Shown here one piece after another: positions 31,398-42,868 of a DNA stretch of 64,000 nt. Source of the stretch: Dipteris shenzhenensis (Eukaryota > Polypodiophyta > Polypodiopsida > Gleicheniales); the NCBI GenBank assembly GCA_047967505.1, contig CM106541.1; one strand, 5' to 3'. The notes beneath the pieces were generated by a model. That model had not been told where the DNA came from and made no database searches. It was given only the letters and a program-made list of their open reading frames with translations. How positions within the stretch are numbered: the first letter of the stretch is position 1; the number at the start of each line of letters is the position of its first letter. The position numbers and the translations under genes are program-made.

Positions 31398-34300
31398 AGA
31401 TCGAGGAGATCAATGCAGTCACACATGATAGTGACAATGATGTTCTCTTCATGTCTAGTTTATCTATAGAGTTGCTTACCACTTCAGATGATGCATATTC
31501 CCAAGATTGGATTTTGGATTCTGGTGCTTCATTTCATGTTACTCCCCATAGGGAATGATTGTCCACTTATGACAGTAGAAAGACAGGTTGTGTGCATCTT
31601 GGAAATGACTATGCATGTGACATAGTCGGAGCAGGTGAGATAAAGTTTTCTTTTGCAAATGAGTCTGCATTTATTTTGAAACATGTGAGACATGTGCCTA
31701 AGTTGACCAAGAGTCTTATTTCAGTGGGTCAGCTAGATGATGCTGGTTTTCACACCACTTTTGGCTTTTAGAGTTGGAAAATTCAGAAGGGCTCTATGCT
31801 TTTGGCCAGGGGTGCCAAGTGTGGGACTTTGTATCCCTTACATGTATCAGGGGTATTTGATCATGTTGTTGCAATAATCGAGCAGCCAAGCACTTCTTTG
31901 TGGCATTGCAGGTTGGGGCACATGAGCCAGAATGGAATGAAACTCTTATGCCGTTTGGGTTATGTACCACATTTGAGTTTCTCTGATTTTGAATTTTGTG
32001 AGCACTGTCTCTATGGGAAGCAAACTAAATCAGCCCATAAAAGAAGGGGAAAGAAGGAGTTTGAAAAGCTTGATTTGGTGCATTCAGATGTATGTGGTCC
32101 CATGCCTACACGGTCATTAGGTAGGGCTGAATACTATGTGACATTCATTAATGATGCAACTACGGAAGTGTGGGCTTATGCTATAGCTCAGAAGAGTGAT
32201 GTGTTCCACGCATTTCAGAAATGGCTGGCCTTGGTTGAGAATCAGTTAGGTAGAACGCTTAAATGCCTACGGACTGACAATGGTGGAGAGTATCTCTCTC
32301 ATGACTTTCAGCATTTCTGTGATACACGTGGGATTAAGAGGGAGCTCACATCCCCTCGTACTCTAGAGCAAAATCCAGTTGCAGAAAAGATGAACCGTAC
32401 CATTTAAGAAAGGTTGCAATGCATGCTTTCCAATGCAAGTCTTTCTAGTGGTTTTTGGGCTGAGGCAATGAAGACTGCAGTGCATGTGATCAATAGATCA
32501 CCTAGTAAGAGTTTGGATGGTGGTATTCCTGAAGAGGCATGGAGTGGCAAGAAGCCCTCTTACTCTCATTTGCATATATTTGGGTGTGAGGCATATGCAC
32601 ATGTGCCAAAAGAGCTTCGAAAGAAGCTAGATCCCAAGTCTAGGAAATGCATCTTTCTGGGATATGGTGAAAGTGGAGAGATGGGCTATCGTCTTTGGGA
32701 TCCAGAAGCAAAGAAGATCATACACAGCCATGATGTAGTCTTCAATGAGAAGAAGATGCATAAGGCACCCATGAGGGATGTGGAAATGAGGAGAATCATT
32801 TTCCAAGATGTGAATCCACCTACATATGTTGATAGATAGCAAGCTATCCATGCACCAAATGTGCAAGAAATGGTACCACCAAGTACTCCCATAGGTATAC
32901 AATCAAGGGTAGATGATGGATCATCTATTAGTGGAAATGATGAGCCAAATGTGGCTGATATGCAGGTGGGAAAGCAAGCTGAAATGCCCTTGAGAAGATC
33001 GTCGAGAGTGTCTAGACCGCTTGATAGGTTTGTTCCAGGGGTAGACTATGTGATGCTTACTGATTGCAGGGAGCTTTCTTGCTACAGAGAGGCTATGATG
33101 CATGAGGATCAATGCAAGTGGGAGTATGCTATGCAATCAGAGATGAGTTCACTTATGAATAATAAGACTTGGGACTTGTTTTCTTTGCCACATGGAAAGA
33201 AAGCATTGCCATGTAAATGGGTCTACAAGATGAAGGTCACAAGTGATGATGTGCCTAGGTACAAGGCCCGTTTGGTCGCTAAAGGGTTCAAGCAAGAGAA
33301 GGGTGTGGACTTTGATGAGATATTCTCTCTGGTTGTGAAGATGACCACACTTAGATGCATGCTTGGACTAGTGGCAGTAGAGGATATGGAGCTTATGTAG
33401 ATGGATGTCAAGACAGCTTTCTTGCATGGGGATTTGCATGAGGAAATTTACATGGTGCAGCCAGAAGGCTTTGAAGAAAAGGGCAAAGAGCATTTCGTTT
33501 GCAAGCTAAAGAAGAGCCTCTATGGTCTTAAGCAAGCACCTAGAGAATGGTATCAGAAGTTTGATGCTTTCATTCAGTCCTAGGGTTTCAGAAGGAGTGA
33601 AATTGATCACTACCTCTACACTAAAAGGGCTAAGGATAATAGCCTAATAAACCTGGCACTATATGTGGATGATATGCTATTGGCTAGCAAGAATACTTAT
33701 GAGCTAGATGCATTAAAGGCCAAGTTGCATGAGGCCTTTGATATGAAGGATTTGGGACTTGCAGGTCATATTCTTGGTATGCGCATCATGCATGATCGGA
33801 GTAGGAAACTCCTTTGGCTTTCACAAAAAGAGTATGTTACAAAAGTATTGCAGCGTTTCAACATGGAGGGGGGGGAGGCAGTGAGTACTCCATTGCCTCC
33901 ATATGTGAAACTGAGTCATACAGATAGTCCCAAATCAAATGAGGAAAGGGCCATGATGGCCAAGGTTCCTTATGCATCAGCAGTTGGGAGTCTTATGTAT
34001 GCTATGATAGCTACTAGACCAGACATTGCATTTTCAGTGGGAGTTGTTAGCCGGTATATGGCTAATCCAGGAAAGAGGCATTGGGAGGCAGTTAAGTGCA
34101 TCATGAGGTACATGAAGGGTACCAAGGAGATGTGCATCTGCTTTGGTAGAGGAGACATGTGTGTACTTGGGTACACAGATTCAGACTATGCAGGGCATGT
34201 GGATAGTAGGAGATCCACTTCTGGTTATGTGTTCACCTTTGCAAGTGGTGCAGTGTCGTGGATGTCTCGCGCACAGAAGTGCGTTGCTTTGTCTACCACA

Positions 34301-34621
34301 AAGGCTGAGTATGTTGCAGCCACAGAGGGTTGCAAGGAGGCTATATGGCTTGATCGGCTAGTGGGAGATTTGGGGGTTCATACAGGTGTACCGACATTGC
34401 ATAGTGATTCCATGAGTGCTATTCAGCTAGCGCGAAATCCAGTCTTTCATGCAAAGACCAAACACATTGAGGTCAGGTACCATTTCATCAGGGAGGTACT
34501 TGAGGACAAGCGCATAGAGCTTGTCAAGGTTCATATAGATGATAACCCTGTAGATATGCTGATGAAGAGTCTACCTAGTCAGCAGTTTGAGTATTGTCGT
34601 GTATTGATGGGCATTGGATAG
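31398..34621 (+). pseudogene. Element F pol (protease, integrase, RT, RNase H)
   Basis: Protease with intact DSGASFHVTPH near 31519-31550; pre-integrase LWHCRLGHMSQNGMKLL; integrase core with Asp in LVHSDVCGP, Asp in LRTDNGGEY and Glu in NPVAEKMNRT (D,D,E arrangement); reverse transcriptase from LPCKWVYKMKV (33200) with [12 protein letters not shown] and the catalytic YVDDMLLAS near 33662; RNase H ending VLMGIG. Stops at 31556, 31769, 32405, 32837, 33398 and 33581 interrupt it, most at positions where a single transition explains the stop. A polypurine tract tttaagtgggagg precedes the 3' LTR. Confidence 0.93.
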
Positions 34622-34674
34622 TATGCTCACTGGTTGTTCTCCCTTAAAGGCACATTGTCCTTTAAGTGGGAGGT

Positions 34675-34845
34675 TGTGGGGGTTAAAGGTCACTGTGCCT
34701 TTACCCCGGTTATATACAATACTCAAACACATATATAAATGAATGAAAAAGAAGATTAGGGTGGTTTTGCACCCACCAAAACTTGTGTGGCTCTCTGTTT
34801 CTCTCTCTCCCTCTTCCATTCTTGCTTCCGTTGAGAGCATTCTCA
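34675..34845 (+). repeat. 3' LTR of element F
   Basis: 171 bp, same limits as the 5' LTR, followed directly by the CAGAA duplication at 34846-34850. Confidence 0.95.
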
Positions 34846-34911
34846 CAGAAACCGTGCCGAAAATAAGGGCAAATGCAGAAAATGCCAGATGCCACTATAC
34901 CACTCCCATCT

Positions 34912-36457
34912 TCTCTGCAATGTGCTCTCAAAAGACACAAAAGCTTGGCAATGCCTAAGTCAATAGAGTTGACTAACCTGCAAATCCAAGCTACTGGTAC
35001 ATAAGATTGTGAATTGGAACCAAAATTGAAGCGGCTGTAAAGGAACTATTGAACCAGTAGTCTGTCAAAAATCCATACCGACTGTATGGACACTATACAA
35101 ACAAGTCGCTTCTGCAATAGACTATACGATGTGCAATAGACTATGCGGACTTTATGGATTCCGTATAGCCCATAGGGATTAAGTGTATAAATGGCAACGA
35201 GCACGTACAAGGCCTTGAATGCTACTACAATAGCTCCACTCAAAGTACAGACGGCTAAAAACTAAGTGTAGGCATGGAGGAGTAGATCTCAATGCAAAAG
35301 TGGCAGTGCTAGTTGAAGCTTCCTTGGCAACAATGGCAGCGTGGAGCTGAGTAGACATCACATCTCTGTATTTGTAATCGTCATCCTTTGCAACTACTAA
35401 CTGCTCTGCTGCAAATTGAACATAGTCAATGGGAATTTTGTGTGAATTGGCCGATGCCCGAATGAAGAAGTGAAAGTGGTGAAGATTTGGCTGTTGAATT
35501 TACAGTAATCGTTGGGGCTGTTGTATTTGTTACGTTCGGCGAAGAGGAAGGGCGTACTTGTTACATTCGGCGAAGAGGAAGGGCATCTTTGGCATTGTTT
35601 TGAGCAATTTTTCGTTGATTTTCAGAGTGCAAAAGTGTTGCATTTCGAGCCCCCATTTGATGCATTTTTTGGATGCAATTTGATGTCATTTTGGGCCGGT
35701 TTGGATGCTGTATGCATTGATCATGTATTGTAGTGGATTGCAAGGCTAATGCATTTGTTTTCAGATGCTTTTGGCATTGGTTATACTATGGAATTGAGTG
35801 GTTTTGGCTAGCAAGTGGTCTGCATCGGCACTCTTCTTTTCGAGCACCTTGCATTCATACCATACAATCATCTCCCATGCCTCTTTCATTCCCACGGCTC
35901 TCTCCCCACAACTAGCTCCAGTGTTTGTCACGTGAATAACTCTAGTTATAGACATTGACTTTTTGTCTCAGATTTGTCTCGCCATTGAGCAGATATCTGC
36001 CTTGTTCTTTCATATTGTTGCCATTGTTGCAGAAAGCCTCCACTAGCACTACCACTTTTGCATTGAGATCTACTCCTCCATGCATGCACTTAGTTTTTAG
36101 CCATCTATACTTTGAGTGGAGCTACTGTAGTAGCATTCAAGGCCTTGTACGTGCTCGTTGCCATTTGTACACTTAATCCCTATGGGCTGTACAGAATCCA
36201 TAAAGTCCGCACAGTCTATTGCACATCGTATAGTCTATTGCAGAAGCGACCTATTTGTACAGTGTCCATACAGTAGTGTCCATACAGTCGGTATGGATTT
36301 TTGACAAACTACTGGCTCGACAGTTCCTTTACAGCCGCTTCAATTTTGGTTCCAATTCACAATCTTATGTACCAGTAGCTTGGATTTGTAGGTTAGTCAA
36401 CTCTATTGACTTAGGCATTGCCAAGCTTTTGTGTCTTTTGAGAGCACATTGCAGAGA
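34912..36457. repeat. Long inverted repeat within the leader of element E
   Basis: Left arm about 34912-35338 and right arm about 36018-36457 are reverse complements over some 430 bases with scattered differences (both carry tctctgcaatgtgctctcaa and agcttggcaatgcc at the outer ends). They enclose a 680-bp spacer with no clear coding frame and a small 29-base duplication near 35529-35586. The right arm ends about 8 bases from the primer site of E. A foldback-type transposon or an inverted duplication of E's own leader are the two readings; no clear target duplication surrounds it. Confidence 0.85.
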
Positions 36458-36467
36458 TGATACCAGT

Positions 36468-36615
36468 TGAGGGGGAAGAGGGAGCACTCAGGAAAGGATA
36501 AGAGACACCGTATATGGTGGAGCAAAAGCTACTCCAGCTTATTCCTCTATCATATATATATGAGTATACATGGGCACTATACAAGTGGGTGGGCACACTG
36601 CCCTTTACTCTAATA
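36468..36615 (-). repeat. 5' LTR of element E
   Basis: 148 bp. The outer end reads CTCTAATA where the partner has CCCCAACA: three C-to-T changes that destroy the terminal CA. The next bases (GATTG) complete the target duplication. On the inner side the minus strand reads AC then TGGTATCATCTC, a partial initiator-Met primer site. Confidence 0.92.
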
Positions 36616-36620
36616 GATTG

Positions 36621-38500
36621 CAGATGCACTTACTTCCATTGGGTCACCAGTGGAAGATGATGATTAAGTTTCTGTGACCTTGAATGGTCTAGGAAAGGAT
36701 TATGCACTGTTCTGGACATCCATTGCCATCTATGAAAAATTTCCTGATTTTGAGGAGTTGATTGCTCTTCTAATTTCTAAAGAGTAGAGAAATGGTGGTG
36801 CATCTTCTTCAGGAGGAACTTCAAAAGAAACTGTCTTCTACTCAAATGCTAGAAGAGGTAGAGGGAGAGGTAGAGTAGGCCAATCTGGAGGCTATGGCAG
36901 AAATCAAAAAATGCAGCAAATTCAAGAAAACCAGTCCTATGGAGGAGGACATGGTAACCTTAGAGGCAGGGGGATCCAAAGAGATCGTGGTGGATGGCAG
37001 AGAGGCCAAAATGCAAACAACAATGTTGAATGCTACTACTGTGGTAAAATGGGGCATATGGCTAAAGACTGCTACAAAAAGCAGAATGACATCATGAATG
37101 GAAAATTACGGCAAGGCAATTATGCATCCTCTAGTAGACAGGCTGATGACGGAAATGAGCATTTGTTTATGGTGCAACACATGAAAAATTCCATGACAAT
37201 TGCAGAAGAAAGCAATGATGTGTGGTATGTTGACTCACGTGCATCAAACCACATGAAAGGTCATGCAGAATGGATGCAGGATGCAACAAAAATGTAAAAA
37301 CCAGGATTTATGGAGATTGGTGATGATACTACACATCCTATTGTGCAGATTGGTAAAATTCCTTTGTCTATGCAGGATGGGAAAAAGAAATACCTGTTTG
37401 ATGTATTTCATGTCCCGAACATCACTAAGAACCTGGTTTCTATTGGTTAAATGGTTGAGCAGGTCTTGCAGGCCTGATTTAATCCTCATGGATGCTTTGT
37501 TGAGGATATGAAATATAAAGGTCGCTTGATAACAAAAGGGAAGAAGAAGGGCAAGACGTTTACGTTGGATGCAGATATGCCTAAATTGAGTGCAACAATG
37601 TTTGCAAATGGGACCGATGTAGTTGCAGATATTGATATCTGGCATAAATGCATTGGTCATGTTAATGTACAACGACTAAAATTAATGCAGGCCCAAAATA
37701 TTGTTGCAAGATTGCCTAAGTATAAGGTTGCAAAAATGCATAAGGTATGTGAAACCTGTCAATTTGGAAAATAGGCAAGGAAACCATTTCCTAGACATGT
37801 TCAAGAGAGTAAGAGGCCATTGGAACTAATCCACTTTGATGTGTGGACTACTAAAGCTGCATCTATTGGAGGCTGCCATTATTTTGTCACTTTTATTGAT
37901 GACTACAGCAAAAAAGTTTGGGTGTATTTCATGAAAAAGAAAAGTGAAGTGTTTGGGCATTTCAAATCTTTTAAAGCTATGGTTGAAAAAGAAACCAGCC
38001 TACAAATAAAATGCCTAAGGTTAGGATGGAGGGGGAGAGTATCTCTCAAATGAGTTTGCAAGGTTCCTATAGGAGCATGGCATAAAGCAACAATATTCAT
38101 GCAGTCATACCCCTCAGCAAAATGGACTTGCAAAAAGGAAAAACATGCATATTGGAGAGGTAGCTAGTGCCATGCTCAACGAAATAGACCTACCAGATTA
38201 TTATTGGGCTGAAGCAGTTGCTACAGCAGTCTACATAATGAACAGGACTCCCACTACAGCAATACATGGCATGACGCTAGAGGAGAGGTATACTAGTAGG
38301 AAACCAAATATTTCTCATTTAAAGGTTTTTGGTTGCATTGTCTATGTTCATGTGCCAGCTGAGTTGAGATCCAAGTTGGATCCAAAAGCTGAGAAGTGCA
38401 TCTTTATTGGTTATTCTTTGCAGTAGAAAGGCTATAGATGCTATAATCCTTCTATTTGTAAGTTTATAGTGAGCAGAGATGTTGTTTTTTATGAGAGGAG
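36621..38500 (+). pseudogene. Ty1/copia copy D, gag part 2 and pol
   Basis: Continues exactly where 24139 left off: gag C-terminus with a CCHC knuckle (CYYCGKMGHMAKDC near 37030-37070), a protease reading WYVDSRASNHM (Gly of DSG replaced by Arg), the pre-integrase domain (37508-37774) and integrase up to the IFIGYSLQ segment (38400-38426). Stops and frameshifts throughout. It is cut off at 38500 by the LTR of element G. Confidence 0.9.
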
Positions 38501-38856
38501 TGTGAAGAGAGTGGGAGAGAGGTAACGAGTCTCACTTGTAGCTTTCTCAAATACACAATGGGGGAATATGCACAAAAGGTGGAGGCTGAAAACAATTTTC
38601 CTCTTCTTAGTTGTGAAAGCCAAAAAACTCTCTCTCTAGTACAAAAGGAATAGATGAACCCTATATGTGGGTCTCAAACCAAACTCAGCTAACCTAGGTG
38701 GCATACTAAGTGAGCCACTAACTAGCGTACATAAAGATACCTGTCATCCAACTATTATTCATGGGCGGTGTACCAACCGCATCTGTAGCTAACAAGTCAG
38801 TGACATAAATGCACAATGGTCACCCTGGCATATCATGAGTGGAGCTCAATATCTCA
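38501..38856 (-). repeat. 3' LTR of copia copy G
   Basis: 356-bp LTR of the A/C/H family (TGTGAAGAGAGTGGGAG to ATATCTCA on the plus strand), followed by the minus-strand polypurine tract at 38857-38870. Confidence 0.88.
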
Positions 38857-40300
38857 ACACTCCCCCTCGAGCTCAATCCCAATTCCTACACACCAAGCAG
38901 GTCTCTGAACTTGCGTAGCTTCTTTGCGCCCAATGCCTTCATGAATATGTCAGCTACTTGATCCTATATGCTGACATAAACTGGATCAATAAAACCTACT
39001 AGAACCTTCTCCCACACCTAGTGCTAATGCACCTCAATGTGCTTTGTTCTAGCATGATAGATTGGGTTATTTGCCAAGTGTATACTGCTCATGTTGTCAC
39101 AATAAATGACAACTGGCCCATCTGTAGACTGATGCATATCATAAAGCAACTTATGCAACCAAGTTGCCTCACATGCAGCCATTGTTGTACCCCTATATTC
39201 AACCTCTGTGCTCAACAGGCAACTGTAGGCTGTTTCTTGCTGCTCCAAGTGACTGTAGCACTCCCAAAAGAAAACACATATCTACTAGTAGATCGTTTAT
39301 AAGAAATACTACCAACCCAATCAGCATCAGTATATAGACTTGTTTGGCACCTTAGACTTGGCTCAAGATGAAACAGTTGATGTAAATACTCTTATTTGAT
39401 TTTTGTCATCTCAAACTTGCACATGAATATATGAGCTTCAAAGGCTTGATGTACATGCTCTCATTTTTTTATTCTCTATGAGCTCAAACATGCCTATTTT
39501 TCCTTTCTGCAAGTCCATTTTGCTGTGGGGTATGACTGCATGAATATTGTTGCTTTATGCCATGCTCCTGCAGGAACCTTACAAACTCATTTGCGAGGTA
39601 CTCTCTTCCTCCATCTGACCTTAGGCATTTTATTTGCAAGCCTGTTTCTTTTTCAACCATATGTTTAAAAGCTTTGAAATGCTGTGCTATACATTTTTGT
39701 CAAGGTACCCCACGCCTCCTTCGGCATGCTTGCATCCTCAATATGCACAATCATAGAATCTGAAATACTGATAGACAGCCAGTACATAACTTTTCTGGCT
39801 CTCTCATGCCATCCTTTAAATGCTTGCAACTCTTGTTGATTGGGAACATTAGGAATAATTGGTTCTTGTTCAGCTCCAGTAAATAACTCCCAATAGCCTT
39901 TTCCCTTAAGGAAATTCGTCATTCTAAACTTCCATGCTGGGAAGTTGTTCTTATCAAGGGTTTCAGTGACAATCTGTGAAAGAGCATCAGACGCCATTAC
40001 AGAACACTATAAAAAAATTTTGTCACTGCAAAAAACACAACTTCTGCCTCACAAGGGCAAATCTGCAAAACTAACAAAAGTGGTATTTGACCACAGTCAC
40101 TTCCTAGTGATGATTTTGCATCAACAGGCAATAAGAATGATTCTGTCACTCCCAATATCTATGGTAACTTTTCACCAACCTGCAGAACAGTGGTCACACA
40201 GCAAAAACAAGGTACCTTTTTGAGTGCTTGCGAAAAACTTCCGCCACCAAAATGGTCCTTGAAATGGACTCAAATCAAAAAAATAATGTCACTGTGGGCT
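38857..40300 (-). pseudogene. Ty1/copia copy G, internally deleted
   Basis: Going up from the LTR: RNase H (39024-39340), a jump to integrase (39490-39670) with the reverse transcriptase missing, then a second jump at about 39680 directly into gag (39690-39997, MASDALSQIVTETLDKNNFP). A leader follows to about 40300, but no primer site or 5' LTR. Two large internal deletions plus 5' truncation leave about 1.4 kb of a ~5-kb element. Confidence 0.85.
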
Positions 40301-40349
40301 TCGCCTGTACCCGCAGCATATACTACCCTCTCGCCACACCGTGAAGGGT

Positions 40350-40550
40350 GTCCCTTCCCTCTTCCCCCTCCCACTTTTCCTCTCTCTCTTTCTTTCTCTC
40401 ACTCCCTCTCTCTTTCTCCCTTTCTCTCTCTTTCTTTTCTCTCTTTCTACTCTATCTTTCTTTCTCTCTCTCTCACTGTCTCTATCTCTCCTTATCTTTC
40501 TCTCTCTCTCTCTTTCTCTCTCTCTCTTTCTTTCTCTCTCTCTTTCTTAC

Positions 40551-40597
<47 letters not shown>

Positions 40598-40703
40598 TTC
40601 TCTCTCTCTTACACTCTCTCTTACTCTCTCTCTCTCTTACTCCCCCTCTCTCTCTCTCTCTCTCGGCCCCCAGAGGACCGTAATACATTCTTCTTCTTCT
40701 TCT

Positions 40704-40778
<75 letters not shown>

Positions 40779-40851
40779 ACACACTCTCTCTCTTTCTTTC
40801 TTTCTCTCTCTCATTCTCTCTCTCTTTATCTCTCTCTATCTCCCTCTCTTA

Positions 40852-40907
<56 letters not shown>

Positions 40908-40974
40908 CTCTCTCTCTCCCTCTCTCTCTCTCTCTCTTTATATCTCTCTCTATCTCCCTCTTTTACTCTCTCTC

Positions 40975-41047
<73 letters not shown>
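40350..41047 (+). repeat. Long (CT)n microsatellite
   Basis: About 700 bases of CT dinucleotides with TTTC and TCTT variants and a short interruption (cggcccccagaggaccgtaa, 40664-40683) followed by TTC repeats. Long Ser/Leu ORFs here are artefacts of composition. Confidence 0.95.
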
Positions 41048-41048
<1 letters not shown>

Positions 41049-41525
41049 CAACCCCCTCGTCAACCGCTCCTTGCACTATTCCTAACCTCTACTAACCTAA
41101 GTAAGGGCTAAAGGCCTTTGCTGCTACGTGCGGCGGCTCACAGCGCCTACCCGCGGTGGTGCGCCATCGCCTAGCCACCCTAACGCCCTACCGTGCCCCT
41201 CCCCGCGCCACCCTGCCCTACTGTGCCATTGCTCGGCCTATTGCCCTACCACGCCCCTCCTCGTGCCACCTTGCCCTACCACGCCCCGCAATGCTCACCT
41301 CGCCCACCCGCGCCCGCCCTCCGCTCGCCTCCCTCACACCCCTCCGTTCGCCCCTTGTCGCTCCCCTCCTCTCCCCTCCCCACAGCTCCCCCCACTGCTC
41401 ACCTCCTCTCCCCTCTCCCTTCTGCTCCAATGTGCTCCCCCTCTCAGACCCTGTGCAACAAACCCATGCCCCCCTCCCCCCCGGCCACCGCCGTCGGGAA
41501 GTCCCCTACAGAATCACACTGTAAA
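41048..41525. repeat. C-rich low-complexity sequence
   Basis: Words such as cgccctaccacgcccctcc and ctcgcccacccgcgccc recur with loose spacing, next to the CT repeat. Apparent Pro-rich ORFs in all three frames reflect composition. Confidence 0.6.
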
Positions 41526-41534
41526 AAAAAAAGA

Positions 41535-41945
41535 TCTAACCTAAAGCTAACTCTAGGGTTAAGTTAACCTTAGTTAGGTTAGTTTTAACTGCAATTAGTT
41601 AGGTTAGTTAAACTAGGCTAGATTAGGTTAGTATTAATCTCGGTTAGATTAGTTTTGACCTTAGTTCAGTTAGTTTTCACCTAAGTTAGGTTAGTTTAAA
41701 TGCTGGTTAGTTACACTAACTAGGTTAGTTGAACTAACTAAACTATGGTCAGTCTAACCATCGTTAGGTTAGGTTGGTTGGTTTCATTAACCTCGGTTAG
41801 GTTAGGTCAATCTAACCTCGATTAGTATTGACAGTTAGGCTAGTCTAACCTACCTTTAGTTAGACACTAACTGTAGTTAGTCAAATTAGTTAGGTTAACC
41901 TACCAACTAGGAGGATCTAGGTTAGTTACCCTAACTAAAGTCACT
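41535..41945. repeat. Degenerate TTAGGTTAG-type array
   Basis: Some 400 bases built from gttag, ttaggttag and their complement ctaac, intermixed with cggtt/ctcgg words. The units are short, degenerate and in both orientations. Confidence 0.8.
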
Positions 41946-42548
41946 TGGTTACAACCCCTCAATTGGACCTAAAGTCCATTCACACCACCCTTAGGACATC
42001 CCCCCAACCCCAAAATTTACCCCTACTTTAACCCCTCGAAACTCATCCGTTTGGGACCCAAACTAAGCCCCGTTTGAACCCAAATTTCACACACGAAAAC
42101 AACACGCTATGGGGTATTTTTCCAACCCATTGCACACCATTTTGGCATCCCTAGAACTCGTTCATTTTCGCTCCTGTGTGGGCCTCGTTTCACACAAATT
42201 CGATCATATCTTCCCGTCGTGACCTCTGATAAACGATTCGTCTACACCGACACATTTCTCTACACACATAGGATAATCTTAGGTACATTATTAACATGAC
42301 GGTCCCTACACAAACTAACACCACTCTAACCGTACTAACAAAGCTACATCCACATCCGCACTTGTGGCAAAGACACCCTTGGCAAATCTCGCCCAATCTG
42401 CATGCAGCTACGTTACGACCAATGCCTTCGACCCCAATGCTTGCCACATCTACATATAACTCCGCTGCAATAACCGCCCCTGCCAATCCTCTACCCCGAA
42501 TCCCCCCCTGAGATTCAACCACTCCCTATAACTCCTCCACACCCCAAC
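41946..42548. other. Unassigned sequence before copia H
   Basis: No recognised gene. It may be the leader of the gag-like frame that follows at 42549. Confidence 0.4.
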
Positions 42549-42868
42549 ATGGCTGGACGTCATCATGACAATGATGGGGATATCGACCTCGATGCAGAGG
42601 CTGACAATATCTTCAATCGAAGAAATAACAACAATCAAGGCCGACACCCCTTGGGAAAATTGGAACTTCCCAAATATAATGGTAGGGGAGATCTAACCCG
42701 CTTCCCACTTGATCACTCTTCAAAAATATGGGTTTCCATAGATTACATAAAGTATATGTTCCTAGAGGAAAGCAAGTTTGTAAAGCGGTTGGCCTGCTTT
42801 TGTGACAACCTTACAGAGGAAGGGTTTAGGATGGTTGAAGTTAAAGACATCCTAGACGTGGGGATTGC
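42549..42868 (+). pseudogene. Retrotransposon gag-like fragment truncated by copia H
   Basis: Begins MAGRHHDNDGDIDLDAE and includes KLELPKYNGRGDL, which recalls the LPKFDG motif of plant Ty3/gypsy gag proteins. It is cut at 42869 by the LTR of H; the last codons of the open frame come from that LTR. Family assignment rests on one motif. Confidence 0.4.

Larger units (their letters stand above)
28956..34850 (+). mobile_element. Ty1/copia element F, structurally complete
   Basis: A plus-strand copia element with 171-bp LTRs at 28961-29131 and 34675-34845 and target duplication CAGAA (28956-28960 and 34846-34850). Internal order: primer site, 1.4-kb leader, gag, protease, integrase, reverse transcriptase, RNase H, polypurine tract. 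All parts are present and co-linear, but about seven stop codons and one frame change interrupt the polyprotein. It lies inside element E. Confidence 0.95.
24135..36620 (-). mobile_element. Ty1/copia element E, inserted in D and carrying F
   Basis: A minus-strand copia element bounded by two 148-bp LTRs (24140-24287 and 36468-36615) and the 5-bp target duplication GATTG (24135-24139 and 36616-36620). Its coding part is 24365-27507. A long leader runs from 27508 to 36467 but is interrupted by element F (28961-34845 plus one duplication copy) and contains a long inverted repeat (34912-36457). E's coding region is badly decayed. Without F, E would be about 6.6 kb. Confidence 0.9.

Noticed and set aside
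34912-36457. A DNA transposon with transposase inside the long inverted repeat
   Set aside because: The 680-bp spacer has only short ORFs without transposase motifs, and no target duplication is evident at the outer ends.
40190-41111. Long Ser/Leu-rich ORFs of 250 to 300 codons on the plus strand, and an Arg/Glu-rich one on the minus strand
   Set aside because: They come from the CT microsatellite; all frames are open because of composition.
41128-41567. Three overlapping Pro-rich ORFs
   Set aside because: C-rich low-complexity DNA open in all three frames; no domain or codon signal.
41535-41945. A working telomere or a clear interstitial telomere
   Set aside because: Units are degenerate, occur in both orientations and are not the plant TTTAGGG heptamer.
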